DNA of 32,310 nucleotides from JBPOIC01 sp052034865 (GTDB taxonomy: Bacteria > UBA10199 > JADFYH01). A program made the position numbers and the translations under genes. How positions within the stretch are numbered: the stretch's first letter is position 1; each line of letters begins with the position of its first letter. The notes below the pieces were generated by a model. That model was given only the letters and a program-made list of their open reading frames with translations. It was not told the DNA's origin and made no database searches. Location of the stretch: contig JBPOIC010000063.1 in NCBI GenBank assembly GCA_052034865.1, positions 1 through 32,310 of the forward strand, given 5' to 3'. Positions 23,401 to 31,493 of the stretch are shown here, piece by piece.

Positions 23401-24039
23401 TTCGAGGCAGGCGGCATTTGAATGTTTTGAGGCGCTTGACTGGAGGCATTTTCACAAGCTCCTGCATGGCGAACAAATAACGAAAATTTTCAAGGATTCA
23501 ACGAGTCGCTTTGGCAGAGGAAATCTGCAATTTCCTTTTCGACCTGGAAGTCGACTTTTTAAGATCAGCCTGTGATCTGGATTTTTCCGAGGGAGACTTC
23601 TTTATTTTTTTTGGAGATGCTGAGTAGCCATGAGTTGAAGATAAAAAGGATCTCCACAAAAATAAACCTGGATTTAGTTGAATAGGGCGAAGTGACAAAG
23701 AAAGAATTCATTCACTGTCATTCTCTCCAACCGCTTGATGAATTTTAAACACAGCTCCAAAAACTGAGACCAAAACTCTCAACATTTCATTAGAAGATCT
23801 TCATAACCCGTACATTTTCTTCATACTGACTTCAGGATTTTGATTATTTTCATTCCTTCTGAAGGGCGATCCGCCTGAGGCGGACGCCCCTACAATTAAA
23901 TTGAGCTCAAGGTTTTCTTCTGGATTCTGGCCCTCCCACACAAACATTGCCAAAGCTTGCTCAAATCGAGAAAATATTGAGTTTGAGGCTTGGTTATCCA
24001 ACAAACGAATCGACCTAAAACAAAAGGATCAAAATATAT
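23401..24039. other. Gene-poor region before pfk
   Basis: No convincing gene. A minus-strand stretch at 23498-23698 could encode a 66-residue very basic peptide (rich in Lys, Ser and Arg) but only from a TTG without a ribosome binding site. A dispersed repeat occupies 23864-23930. The last 100 bases carry the presumed pfk promoter. Confidence 0.45.
23864..23930 (+). repeat. Dispersed intergenic repeat, copy B
   Basis: GC-rich hairpin: GGGCG (23864-23868) and TCCGCC (23870-23875) pair with GGCGGA (23879-23884) and CGCCC (23885-23889), with one bulged A and loop TGA. Then CTACAATTAAA, the dyad TTGAGCTCAA (23901-23910) and the tail GGTTTTCTTCTGG. The same order occurs, inverted, at 27980-28054. 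Confidence 0.75.
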
Positions 24040-25071
24040 ATGAAACTTGCTCTTCTAACAGGTGGCGGTGATTGTGCCGGACTCAACGCAGCTATTCGTG
24101 CCGTGGTGCACGCGGCGAATCGCGAAGGCTATCAGACGTTTGGAATTCAAACCGGATTTCATGGGCTGATCAGCGGCAAGTGCAAACGGCTGACTTTAAA
24201 AGACACCGATCCCCTCCTCCACCTTGGCGGCACGATTTTAGGAGGATCGCGAATCAATCCCTTGAAAGATCCGGAAGGTGTGAAAAAAGCCCTCGCATTT
24301 TTCAAACGGGAAAAATTCGACGCCCTGATTTCCATTGGCGGAGAAGGAACCTTAAATATCGCCGCGGCCTTTTCAAAGCAGGGGCTTCCCATTATCTGCA
24401 TTCCAAAAACCATCGACAACGATACCTGGGGTACCGACTTTACCATTGGATTTGATACGGCCGTTCAAATCGCCACCGAGGCGATCGATCGACTGCAGAC
24501 AACGGCCGAATCGCATCAGCGAGTCATTATTTTGGAAGTGATGGGACGTCATGCCGGCTGGATCGCGGCTTATTCCGGAATTGCGGGCGGAGCACACGCA
24601 ACGCTGATTCCCGAAGAGATATTTCCAATAGAGAAACTCTGCGCGATTATCCATCATCGCGCACGCGTGGGAAAGAAGTTCAGCATCTTCGTCGTTTCGG
24701 AAGATGCACGCATCGAGATCGAGGAAGGAAAGATTTTAAAAACTCCCATTCATCACGATGAATATGGTGACATTAAACTTGGAGGCATTGGCGAAGCGCT
24801 CGCAATCGAGCTGAGACATCGTACGGCCTGTGAAGTGCGGGTGACGGTTCTCGGTCATGTTCAGCGTGGTGGATCTCCTTCGGCGGCTGATCGAATTTTA
24901 GCTACACGTTTAGGAGTATTTGCTGTTGGGTTGGTTAAAGAAAAGAATTTTGGAAAAATGGCAGTCTTAAAAGGAAATAAAATTCAGGCTATCCCCATCG
25001 AAAAAGCGGCGGGTAAATTGAAAACTGTGGATACAGAGATCAAAAAAGTGCTCGATGTGTTTATGGAATGA
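24040..25071 (+). CDS. pfkA: 6-phosphofructokinase, group III
   Basis: Phosphorylates fructose-6-phosphate to the 1,6-bisphosphate in glycolysis. The 343-residue protein matches group III (actinobacterial-type) enzymes throughout: 'LTGGGDCAGLNAAIRA' (6-21), 'GGTILGGSRINPL' (63-75), 'SIGGEGTL' (98-105), 'PKTIDND' (122-128), 'ESHQRVIILEVMGRHAGW' (158-174) and 'GHVQRGGSPSAADR'. The phosphoryl-donor position is Gly in GGEG-T (103), as in ATP-dependent enzymes; PPi-dependent relatives have Asp there. The Lys in PKTIDND is common to PPi enzymes but also found in ATP-dependent group III members, so ATP is the better prediction. An AAAGGA ribosome binding site is about 10 bases ahead. The gene converges on the cardiolipin synthase gene with only 6 bases between. 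Confidence 0.93.
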   Translation: MKLALLTGGGDCAGLNAAIRAVVHAANREGYQTFGIQTGFHGLISGKCKRLTLKDTDPLLHLGGTILGGSRINPLKDPEGVKKALAFFKREKFDALISIGGEGTLNIAAAFSKQGLPIICIPKTIDNDTWGTDFTIGFDTAVQIATEAIDRLQTTAESHQRVIILEVMGRHAGWIAAYSGIAGGAHATLIPEEIFPIEKLCAIIHHRARVGKKFSIFVVSEDARIEIEEGKILKTPIHHDEYGDIKLGGIGEALAIELRHRTACEVRVTVLGHVQRGGSPSAADRILATRLGVFAVGLVKEKNFGKMAVLKGNKIQAIPIEKAAGKLKTVDTEIKKVLDVFME

Positions 25072-25077
25072 AGTAAT

Positions 25078-26340
25078 TCATAGCCAATACCGTAGCACCG
25101 AAAAAATACGCCCCATCCATCGCTCCAGCCAATAACTCCGCTTCCATTTCTTGAAAGTCACATTATTCGAAACCTTAAGATCATTTATAAATCCTGATTT
25201 GAGCTTTTCCAGGGAAGAAGGATGCTGCACCACCACATCCACTTCCAGATCGTGGATGAGACTGCGGTGATTAAAATTGGTCGAACCAATCGTCGCCCAA
25301 TCATCGATGACCACAGTCTTGGCATGGAGTATACTTGGCAGATATTCATAAATCCGCACCCCCGCGCTCAAAAGCCTCGCCATTGTCGAAATCGAAACCC
25401 AGCGCACGATTCGAACATCCGATTTTCCCGGCAGAAGCACGCGCACATCCACTCCTTTTTGAGCCGCTTCACGCAGGGCATGAATCAGGGATCCTCTGGG
25501 AATAAAATACGCATTGGTGATCCAGACACAATCGCGCGCCTGTCGAATCCGATTGAGGAGATCCAGGTAATATCTTTTTCTTAAAAGATGGGAGTTGTTT
25601 AATCGAACAAGAATATTCTGGGATGCAAATAAACCCTGATTTTCCTGAATGAGACGTTTGAGCGACCAGATCCTGGTTTGAAAAGGCGTCCAGGCACGAA
25701 TCCAGGATTTTTCAAAGGCAAGCCTTAGAAGACCTACGGATTCGCCTTCAACTCGCACACCCGTATCACGCCAGGCCTTCTGCGTGGGATTCATGTTCAG
25801 ATGCTGAGCTGTCACATTCATGCTTCCCAACCAGGCAACCCGATGATCGATGAGACAGAGTTTGCGATGATTGCGTCGATTGATCTGATGATAAAGAATG
25901 GAAATATGGCGCAGTTTGAAAAATTTAATCCGCGCCTTGAAGCGCAGCCATACCCAGGGAAGGGGATGATAGATTCGCGCCTCCACTCCTGATTCTTTCA
26001 GTTCAGTCAGGGTCTTGATATTCCAGGTTGAAGAGCCGACTCCATCGACCATCACGCGGACACGAACACCCAGACTGGCCGCCTGTTTGAGGGCCTCGAG
26101 GACATAACTCCCAATGATATCCCTCTCAAAAATGTAGGACTCCATTTCGATGGATGTGTTGGCCTGGGAAATTTCAGAAAGGAGGGCCTGAAAAAAATCA
26201 TCGCCATTATTATACACCTCCTCACTTTCCCAACCTGGATGAAAAGACGATTCTGTTTCCTTTTCATCTTTGACAGGTTTTAACAGCTCCAGAGCCAAGC
26301 GTTGATCCTCCGAAAGAGAGGGGGAGAGAAATTCATCCAC
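25078..26340 (-). CDS. Cardiolipin synthase, phospholipase D family (ClsB-like)
   Basis: Joins two phosphatidylglycerol molecules (or PG and another phospholipid) into cardiolipin at the inner membrane. The 420-residue protein has two phospholipase D HKD motifs: 'NHRKLCLIDHRVAWLGSMN' (His158, Lys160, Asp165) and 'LHAKTVVIDDWATIGSTNF' (His339, Lys341, Asp346). It begins with about 40 charged residues and lacks the two N-terminal membrane segments of ClsA, so it resembles ClsB in plan and length. The reading frame starts at a GTG (26340) with no obvious ribosome binding site, so the N-terminus is uncertain, but the two catalytic halves are complete. It stands alone on the minus strand between converging pfk and divergent apaG. 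Confidence 0.9.
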   Translation of the reverse strand: MDEFLSPSLSEDQRLALELLKPVKDEKETESSFHPGWESEEVYNNGDDFFQALLSEISQANTSIEMESYIFERDIIGSYVLEALKQAASLGVRVRVMVDGVGSSTWNIKTLTELKESGVEARIYHPLPWVWLRFKARIKFFKLRHISILYHQINRRNHRKLCLIDHRVAWLGSMNVTAQHLNMNPTQKAWRDTGVRVEGESVGLLRLAFEKSWIRAWTPFQTRIWSLKRLIQENQGLFASQNILVRLNNSHLLRKRYYLDLLNRIRQARDCVWITNAYFIPRGSLIHALREAAQKGVDVRVLLPGKSDVRIVRWVSISTMARLLSAGVRIYEYLPSILHAKTVVIDDWATIGSTNFNHRSLIHDLEVDVVVQHPSSLEKLKSGFINDLKVSNNVTFKKWKRSYWLERWMGRIFSVLRYWL

Positions 26341-26508
26341 TCACTTTTCTGTTAGAAAAAGTCATAAAACTCTTTATAACACTTCTAGATTACGTCTTTT
26401 GACTACAGAAGCACAAGCTTATCCCTGGACGCATTGCGGCCTTAAAATCCTGTACATCTGGATTAGAAAAGAAAGGAAGCGTACGAAATCTGAAAGGAAG
26501 GTGACTTT

Positions 26509-26895
26509 ATGCCAGTAGCCATCACACATGGGATTCGGGTTGAAGTGGAATCCCAGTACATTGAAGAAAAATCCAATCCTGAAAAAAAGGATTATTTTTT
26601 CTCATATCACGTGAAAATTCTGAATGAGGGGGATGAGGTCGCTCAGATATTAAGTCGTCACTGGATTATTACGGATGAGACGGGCCATCGCGAAGAAATT
26701 CATGGCCCTGGGATTGTTGGCGAGCAACCGGTGCTCGATCCAGGCGAATCGTTTGAATACACAAGCTTCTGTCCACTTAAAACGCCATCGGGAACTATGG
26801 AAGGGACCTATCAGGTTCTTTTGGATAGTGGCGAAAAGTTCGACGCCGTCATTCCTCTGTTTCATTTAAAAAAAGAGGTGATTACTTATCATTAG
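26509..26895 (+). CDS. apaG: ApaG family protein
   Basis: A 128-residue single-domain protein with an immunoglobulin-like beta fold typical of ApaG: 'VEVESQYIEEKSNPEKKDYF', 'VQILSRHWIITDETG'-like strand ('AQILSRHWIITDETGHREEI'), 'GPGIVGEQPVLDPGESFEYT' and 'PSGTMEGTYQVLL'. ApaG has been linked to Co2+ and Mg2+ efflux in Salmonella, but its biochemical role is unsettled; the same fold in eukaryotic F-box proteins binds partners. It is not beside ksgA or apaH here, its usual enterobacterial neighbours. A good ribosome binding site (AAGGAAGG) precedes the ATG, and a terminator follows at 26933. Confidence 0.93.
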   Translation: MPVAITHGIRVEVESQYIEEKSNPEKKDYFFSYHVKILNEGDEVAQILSRHWIITDETGHREEIHGPGIVGEQPVLDPGESFEYTSFCPLKTPSGTMEGTYQVLLDSGEKFDAVIPLFHLKKEVITYH

Positions 26896-26932
26896 GTTTT
26901 GATTCGCCATGTGAGAATCTCTCTTGAGAGTA

Positions 26933-26986
26933 TTCAGGGACCTGAACAGTTCACATGAAATTTGTTCATATCCCTGAACGTTTTTT
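26933..26986 (+). terminator. Rho-independent terminator after apaG
   Basis: A two-part stem: TTCAGGGA (26933-26940) with TCCCTGAA (26971-26978) outside, GAACA (26944-26948) with TGTTC (26963-26967) inside, separated by a 3+3 internal loop, then T6 (26981-26986). It lies between the converging apaG and lipA. Confidence 0.75.
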
Positions 26987-27057
26987 AGGGCTCAGAATTC
27001 GGAGCTCTCCGATGTTTCATCAGGGTTTACAAGAGGATGAACAGGAGAGGAGTCTGC

Positions 27058-27897
27058 TTATTCTGCATACTGCCGCTCGGCAAAATAAGAAGAGCGGACC
27101 ATCGGGCCACTCGCCACATGAGGATAGCCCATCGACTTGGCGATCTCACCTAAGGTTTGAAAATCTTCGGGAGGATAATACTTTTGCACCGGCAGGTGTT
27201 TGGCGCTGGGTGCCAGGTACTGGCCGATCGTCAATAAATCGCATTGGGTTTTATCGCGCAGGTCCTGCAAGGTTTCTATGACCTCATCCCACTTCTCCCC
27301 CAGCCCCAGCATGAGACCCGATTTGTTGACCAACCCAAATTTCTTTGCCTGCTCCAAAACAAAGAGGGAGCGCTCATAATTGGCCTGTGGACGAACTTCT
27401 TTTTGCAAGCGCGGAACGGTTTCAAGATTGTGATTGAGGATATTCGGCCGTGCTTCAAATACCCGTTTTAAACTTTCGGGCTGACCTTTGAAATCAGGAA
27501 TCAAAACTTCGATGATCAGCTTGGGAAGCTTCTCACGCACACGCTCGATTGTTTGCGCGAAAATTTCAGATCCTCCATCCGGCAGATCATCCCGATCTAC
27601 AGAAGTAATCACGACATGGCGCAGGTTAAGGGTCTCTAGCGCTTCCGCCACCCGACGCGGCTCATCCCAATCTGTCACTGGAGGTCTGCCAGTTTTTACC
27701 GCACAAAACCCGCACGAGCGGGTGCAGGTGTCACCTAGAATCATGACGGTCGCGCTACCCTTCGACCAGCACTCACCCAGGTTTGGACACATCGCCTCCT
27801 CGCAAACCGTGTGCAGGCTTGTTTTTCCCAAAAGATTTTTGAGTTCGTGATATTTTTTTCCGGAAGGAATCTGTGCTTTCAGCCAGGTTGGTTTCAT
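27058..27897 (-). CDS. lipA: Lipoyl synthase
   Basis: A radical SAM enzyme that inserts two sulfur atoms into octanoyl groups on E2 lipoyl domains or GcvH. The 279-residue protein has the three-Cys auxiliary cluster 'CEEAMCPNLGEC' (Cys32, 37, 43), the radical SAM cluster 'CTRSCGFC' (Cys58, 62, 65), and the C-terminal 'RSSY' (268-271) whose Ser ligates the auxiliary cluster. All essential residues are present. It lies 144 bases downstream of the E2 gene on the same strand, with a repeat element in between, so its product serves the complex encoded just before. No lipB is present. The ATG at 27897 lacks a clear ribosome binding site, but the start fits the family. Confidence 0.96.
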   Translation of the reverse strand: MKPTWLKAQIPSGKKYHELKNLLGKTSLHTVCEEAMCPNLGECWSKGSATVMILGDTCTRSCGFCAVKTGRPPVTDWDEPRRVAEALETLNLRHVVITSVDRDDLPDGGSEIFAQTIERVREKLPKLIIEVLIPDFKGQPESLKRVFEARPNILNHNLETVPRLQKEVRPQANYERSLFVLEQAKKFGLVNKSGLMLGLGEKWDEVIETLQDLRDKTQCDLLTIGQYLAPSAKHLPVQKYYPPEDFQTLGEIAKSMGYPHVASGPMVRSSYFAERQYAE

Positions 27898-27979
27898 AAT
27901 TTCAATATAATTAAAAATTTTAAGAATGCGAATTTGTTAACAGGTTGCGCAGGGAGGAGAAAGAGAAAAAGGGGAGAGA

Positions 27980-28054
27980 AGACAGGAGTTAGAAATCGGA
28001 AGAAAAACATTGAATTCAATTTTCCTGTAGGGGCGTCCGACTCAGGCGGACGCC
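27980..28054 (-). repeat. Dispersed intergenic repeat, copy C (overlaps the end of the E2 gene)
   Basis: Read on the minus strand: a GC-rich hairpin (GGCGTCCG 28032-28039 with CGGACGCC 28047-28054), then CCTACAGGAAA, the dyad ATTGAATTCAAT (28009-28020), then GTTTTTCTTCCGATTTCTAA. This is the same order as copy B. The palindrome contains the last four codons and the stop codon of the E2 gene. Confidence 0.75.
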
Positions 28055-29295
28055 ATAACCTCCCCTAACTGAACAACCATCTCCTCCTTGACGGCCTCAA
28101 TAAAACGAATCGCCTCTGCCCCATCGATCACACGATGATCAAAAGAAAGATCCACACTGCAAACCTCGCGTACGGCAATCTGATCGTTTACCACCCACGG
28201 TCTTTTTTGAACCCGGTTTATTCCAATAATTGCCACCAACGGGGGTGGAATAATCTGATAAGCTCTATCTCCTCCGACAGCACCTGGATTGTTGATCGCA
28301 AACGTGGCACCCGTTAGATCCTCTACCTGGGCCTTTCCCCCCCTCACCTTTTTACGAAACTCAAAAATCTGGCGGGCCAGATCTTCAAAACCAAATTCTT
28401 CGACCCGATGAAGCACAGGTGTAAAAAGTCCTTGTTCCGTGTCGACCGCCATTCCCAAATGAAGTGAATGAAATCGTCTTAAATAGATTTTTCCATTTTC
28501 TGAAATCACATGGGCATTGAAATTTGGAAATTTAGGCAAAATCCTGCGTACTGCATTAGCAAACAAAATAAAGGGAGTTAGCGAAAATCCCTTCATTTTA
28601 AAAACTTCTCTGTGCTGACGACAAAACTCCATCCCCTCGGTAAAATCTACATCGACTGAAGTCGCCGCATGAGGAATTTCCCGTTTACTCTGCTCCATTT
28701 TTTGCGCGATCCGCAGGCGAATCGGAGAAAGTGAGATATCTTCATAGTCGACAGAATACGGAGGCTTTGGAGAAGAACGCGCCTTCAGATACTCAAGCAC
28801 TTCCTCTTTCGTAATCCTGCCGCCAGAATGTACGCGCGGGATTTGATCCAGTTCATCCAAAGAAAGTTGATGGGTTTCGGCGAGTTTTCTAATTAAAGGT
28901 GAGTATGTCGATGAAGATTTTTGGGGAGGCGTTTTGGTGGAAGAGATTGATGAACTCACCAGGGTGATAGAGGAGTTTTTACTGGATATTGTTTCACTCT
29001 CCTTCTCTTCGACCGGCAAACCAACACCTAGCATGAGGTAGCGCTCTCCATCTTCTTGAGAAACCTCGACGATGGCTATCGGCGCACCCACCGGTACCTG
29101 TGAAGACGCCGGAACAAGAATTTGCTGAAGCACACCCCGAAAAGGAGAGTCATAAATAAAAACCGCCTTTTCGGTTTCAAGCTCAACCAGGCCCTCCTGC
29201 TCTTCGGTTTTTTCCCCTTCAGTTTTTAGCCACTGAATTATCTGCCCTTCACGAATCGTCTCTCCCGGTTTTGGCATCGTGAGATAAAGACGCAT
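28042..29295 (-). CDS. 2-oxo acid dehydrogenase E2 component (dihydrolipoyl acyltransferase)
   Basis: The core of a pyruvate or branched-chain 2-oxo acid dehydrogenase complex; it passes the acyl group from E1 to CoA. The 417-residue protein has one lipoyl domain (about 1-78, lipoyl Lys43 in 'ELETEKAVFIYDSP'), a Ser/Thr-rich linker, a peripheral subunit-binding domain (about 131-170, 'YSPLIRKLAETHQLSLDELD...SGGRITKEEVL'), and the catalytic domain ending in 'SFDHRVIDGAEAIRF' (His387, Asp391). The frame is open to 29433, but ATG 29295 begins at the lipoyl domain, one base past the E1beta stop, so it is the start. The last residues, Met-Ala-Ser-Ala, and the stop are encoded by a dispersed repeat (see 27980-28054). 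lipA follows. Confidence 0.92.
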   Translation of the reverse strand: MRLYLTMPKPGETIREGQIIQWLKTEGEKTEEQEGLVELETEKAVFIYDSPFRGVLQQILVPASSQVPVGAPIAIVEVSQEDGERYLMLGVGLPVEEKESETISSKNSSITLVSSSISSTKTPPQKSSSTYSPLIRKLAETHQLSLDELDQIPRVHSGGRITKEEVLEYLKARSSPKPPYSVDYEDISLSPIRLRIAQKMEQSKREIPHAATSVDVDFTEGMEFCRQHREVFKMKGFSLTPFILFANAVRRILPKFPNFNAHVISENGKIYLRRFHSLHLGMAVDTEQGLFTPVLHRVEEFGFEDLARQIFEFRKKVRGGKAQVEDLTGATFAINNPGAVGGDRAYQIIPPPLVAIIGINRVQKRPWVVNDQIAVREVCSVDLSFDHRVIDGAEAIRFIEAVKEEMVVQLGEVMASA

Positions 29296-29296
29296 A

Positions 29297-30271
29297 TCAA
29301 TACTCCATGAGTTTTCTTGCAGCATTGAGAATTTGATCAAGACCTGGAAGGTAGGCGTCTTCCAGAATGGGAGAAAAAGGAACGGGGCAGAATTTTGCAC
29401 CGATGCGCACAGGTGGAGCCGCCAGTGAATCAAAGGCCTTTTCGCATATCAGACTGACGAGCTCTCCACCAATACCTCCACGCTCAACAGCTTCGTGGAG
29501 AACGATCACGCGATTGGTTTTGCAAAATGACTGAAGGAGCGTTTCTTCGTCGAGCGGTGTGAGTGAGCGCAGATCGACCACTTCAAGTGAGATCCCCTCT
29601 TTCGCAAGCTGCTCACCTGCCTGAAGAGCAAGAGGGACCATAGCCCCATAGGTAATCAGGCTGATATGCTCTCCAATCCGCTTAACATCAGCTTTTCCCA
29701 AAGGGACAACATAATCTTCGGCGGGCACTTCTCCCCTGATTTCCCAGTAGAGCTTTTTTTCTTCGAAATACAGGACTGGATCGGGATCGCGAATGGCTGC
29801 GATCAAAAGTCCTTTCGCCTCGGCCGGAGTGGAAGGACACACGATCTTTAGCCCCGGCACATGAAAGTACCAGGCCTCGGGACATTTGGAATGGAAGTTT
29901 CCGATCCGCATGCCGCCCCCGTGTGGAGCGCGGATGACAAAAGGAAGACCGGTTTGAAAGCGGTAACGAAAATTCGCGGCAAAGTCGACGATCTGGCTAA
30001 AAGCCGTCGTCATGAAATCGGCAAACTGAATCTCAGCCACAGGACGTAAGCCACGAATCGAGGCGCCAATCGCCTCCCCCACGATCGCGCCTTCGGATAA
30101 AGGCGTGTTGCGCACACGCGAGCTTCCGAATTCCTGAAAAAGCCCCTGCGTGACTCCAAAGACACCGCCGTATTCCGCAACGTCTTCGCCAAAAAGATAC
30201 ACACGCTCATCGCGGCGCATCTCGGTCGCCAGGGCATCGCGAATTGCTTCACCGTACGTAAGGAGAGGCAT
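29297..30271 (-). CDS. 2-oxo acid dehydrogenase E1 component, beta subunit
   Basis: Forms the E1 heterotetramer with the alpha subunit and contributes to thiamine diphosphate binding. The 324-residue protein shows the transketolase-type pyrimidine-binding domain ('LFGEDVAEYGGVFGVTQGL', with the catalytic Glu in GEDV) and 'NTPLSEGAIVGEAIGASIRG', 'IRAPHGGGMRIGNFHSKCPE', and the C-terminal transketolase domain ('EVVDLRSLTPLDEETLL', 'HEAVERGGIGGEL'). It lies 5 bases after the alpha subunit gene and 1 base before E2. Both pyruvate and branched-chain complexes share this plan; the sequence by eye does not decide between them. Confidence 0.93.
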   Translation of the reverse strand: MPLLTYGEAIRDALATEMRRDERVYLFGEDVAEYGGVFGVTQGLFQEFGSSRVRNTPLSEGAIVGEAIGASIRGLRPVAEIQFADFMTTAFSQIVDFAANFRYRFQTGLPFVIRAPHGGGMRIGNFHSKCPEAWYFHVPGLKIVCPSTPAEAKGLLIAAIRDPDPVLYFEEKKLYWEIRGEVPAEDYVVPLGKADVKRIGEHISLITYGAMVPLALQAGEQLAKEGISLEVVDLRSLTPLDEETLLQSFCKTNRVIVLHEAVERGGIGGELVSLICEKAFDSLAAPPVRIGAKFCPVPFSPILEDAYLPGLDQILNAARKLMEY

Positions 30272-30276
30272 AAGTT

Positions 30277-31254
30277 TTATCCCGAAAAAACACCATCCAG
30301 TACTTCATCAGCTTTTGGCTGTGGCTGTTTGGACGCCCACACCACCGCTTCCTGAAGTTTCTGACGTTGAGATTTTTGAAGTTCTGCTTCCTGAAGATCA
30401 TCCCACATTTTCATTTCGATCAAACGATTTCGAAATCGCACGATCGGATCTTTTTTCTTCCAACTCTCTTTTTCTTCTGAAGGGATATAATTCGCCGGAT
30501 CATGTGTGCCATGCCCTGCCACACGCATCGATTTACATTCGATGAGAGTGGGCCCCTGCCCTTCGCGTGCTTTTTCTACCGCTTGAGAAACGGCCTCATA
30601 CACCGCGACCACGTCATTTCCATCGATGACATCTCCTTTAAACCCATACCCCTTCGCACGATCGGCAATATTCTCAACGGCTGTCTGTTGATGGACGGGC
30701 GTTGAAATCGCCCAGCGATTGTTGTTACAGACAAAAACGACGGGCAGTCGCATCACTCCGGCGTAATTCATCGCTTCATGCACACAGCCCTGGCTCGACG
30801 CTCCATCCCCAAACACGGCCAGGACGATGGATTTTTCTTTAAGATAACGGGCCGCCATCGCGAGCCCATTCGCAACAGGAAGAGCTGCACCCATGTGGCT
30901 CACAAATCCGAGCATGCGTTTTTGGGTAAATCCCATATGCACGTTCGCATCGCGCCCGCGTGTAGCTCCGGTTGCTCGGCAAAAATACTGGGCAAAAATT
31001 TCTTGAGGAGTGATGCCGCGGGCCAGGTAGAGCCCCATATCGCGATGAGAAGGCGCGACCCAGTCTTCGGGCTGAACGGCAAAGCCGCATCCCACTGAGA
31101 TCGCCTCCTGACCAGTGGAGAGATAGCCTTTTCCAATGATGAGTGGCTGTTTAGGATTTTGATTATGGTAAAGGTAGGAGATCTGGTCTTCCAGGGCGCG
31201 GGTCAAGCAAAGCACCCGATACATCTCGATGAGTAGAGAAGATTCCAGTGCCAT
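30277..31254 (-). CDS. 2-oxo acid dehydrogenase E1 component, alpha subunit
   Basis: Decarboxylates a 2-oxo acid (pyruvate or branched-chain) on thiamine diphosphate. The 325-residue protein contains 'GKGYLSTGQEAISVGCGFAV' (41-60), 'SHRDMGLYLARG' (69-80), the thiamine motif beginning 'GDGASSQGCVHEAMN' (149-163) and ending at 'NNNRWAISTP', and 'RVAGHGTHDPANYI'. Length and motifs are those of heterotetrameric E1 alpha. It is the first gene of the E1alpha-E1beta-E2(-lipA) unit; the promoter should lie in 31255-31493, where I see only a repeat. E3 is not encoded nearby. Confidence 0.93.
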   Translation of the reverse strand: MALESSLLIEMYRVLCLTRALEDQISYLYHNQNPKQPLIIGKGYLSTGQEAISVGCGFAVQPEDWVAPSHRDMGLYLARGITPQEIFAQYFCRATGATRGRDANVHMGFTQKRMLGFVSHMGAALPVANGLAMAARYLKEKSIVLAVFGDGASSQGCVHEAMNYAGVMRLPVVFVCNNNRWAISTPVHQQTAVENIADRAKGYGFKGDVIDGNDVVAVYEAVSQAVEKAREGQGPTLIECKSMRVAGHGTHDPANYIPSEEKESWKKKDPIVRFRNRLIEMKMWDDLQEAELQKSQRQKLQEAVVWASKQPQPKADEVLDGVFSG

Positions 31255-31370
31255 AAACCCATCTTATCAAATGCAATCTCGTATTGTGAAATCTTTATCC
31301 TTTTTTAGACACGCGGTGCGTTAGGAAGGAGTTTGGGATAAATATGAAAGGAGGTCTTCTAAGCGCTTTT

Positions 31371-31480
31371 ACTTCGACGGAGCCAATTCCATCGTAGGAG
31401 GAGTTCCCCTCCTACGTCGGACAAGCGGCAATTCAGAAAAATCAATTCAAGGTTTTCTTCTGACTTCTGTGTTCTGAATT
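31371..31480 (+). repeat. Dispersed intergenic repeat, copy D
   Basis: Contains CTTCGACGGAGCCAATTCC (31372 onward), a 9-pair hairpin CGTAGGAGG (31393-31401) / CCTCCTACG (31408-31416), then AAAATCAATTCAAGG and the tail TTTTCTTCTGACTTCTG. The first part matches copy A2 and the tail matches copies A2 and B. It occupies most of the gap between the E1alpha gene start and the next minus-strand gene end. Confidence 0.6.
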
Positions 31481-31493
31481 CTCTCCCCATCCC

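Noticed and set aside
23498..23698. Minus-strand 66-residue Lys/Ser-rich peptide, histone-like in composition
   Set aside because: Only a TTG start without a ribosome binding site; composition can arise from AT-rich DNA. Kept only as a note in the gap entry.
23720..23800. Minus-strand short frame MLRVLVSVFGAVFKIHQAVG... of 25 codons
   Set aside because: Too short, no ribosome binding site, not a known peptide.
23801..24004. Minus-strand 67-residue open frame ending before pfk
   Set aside because: Half of it is the translated repeat (copy B), and there is no ribosome binding site.
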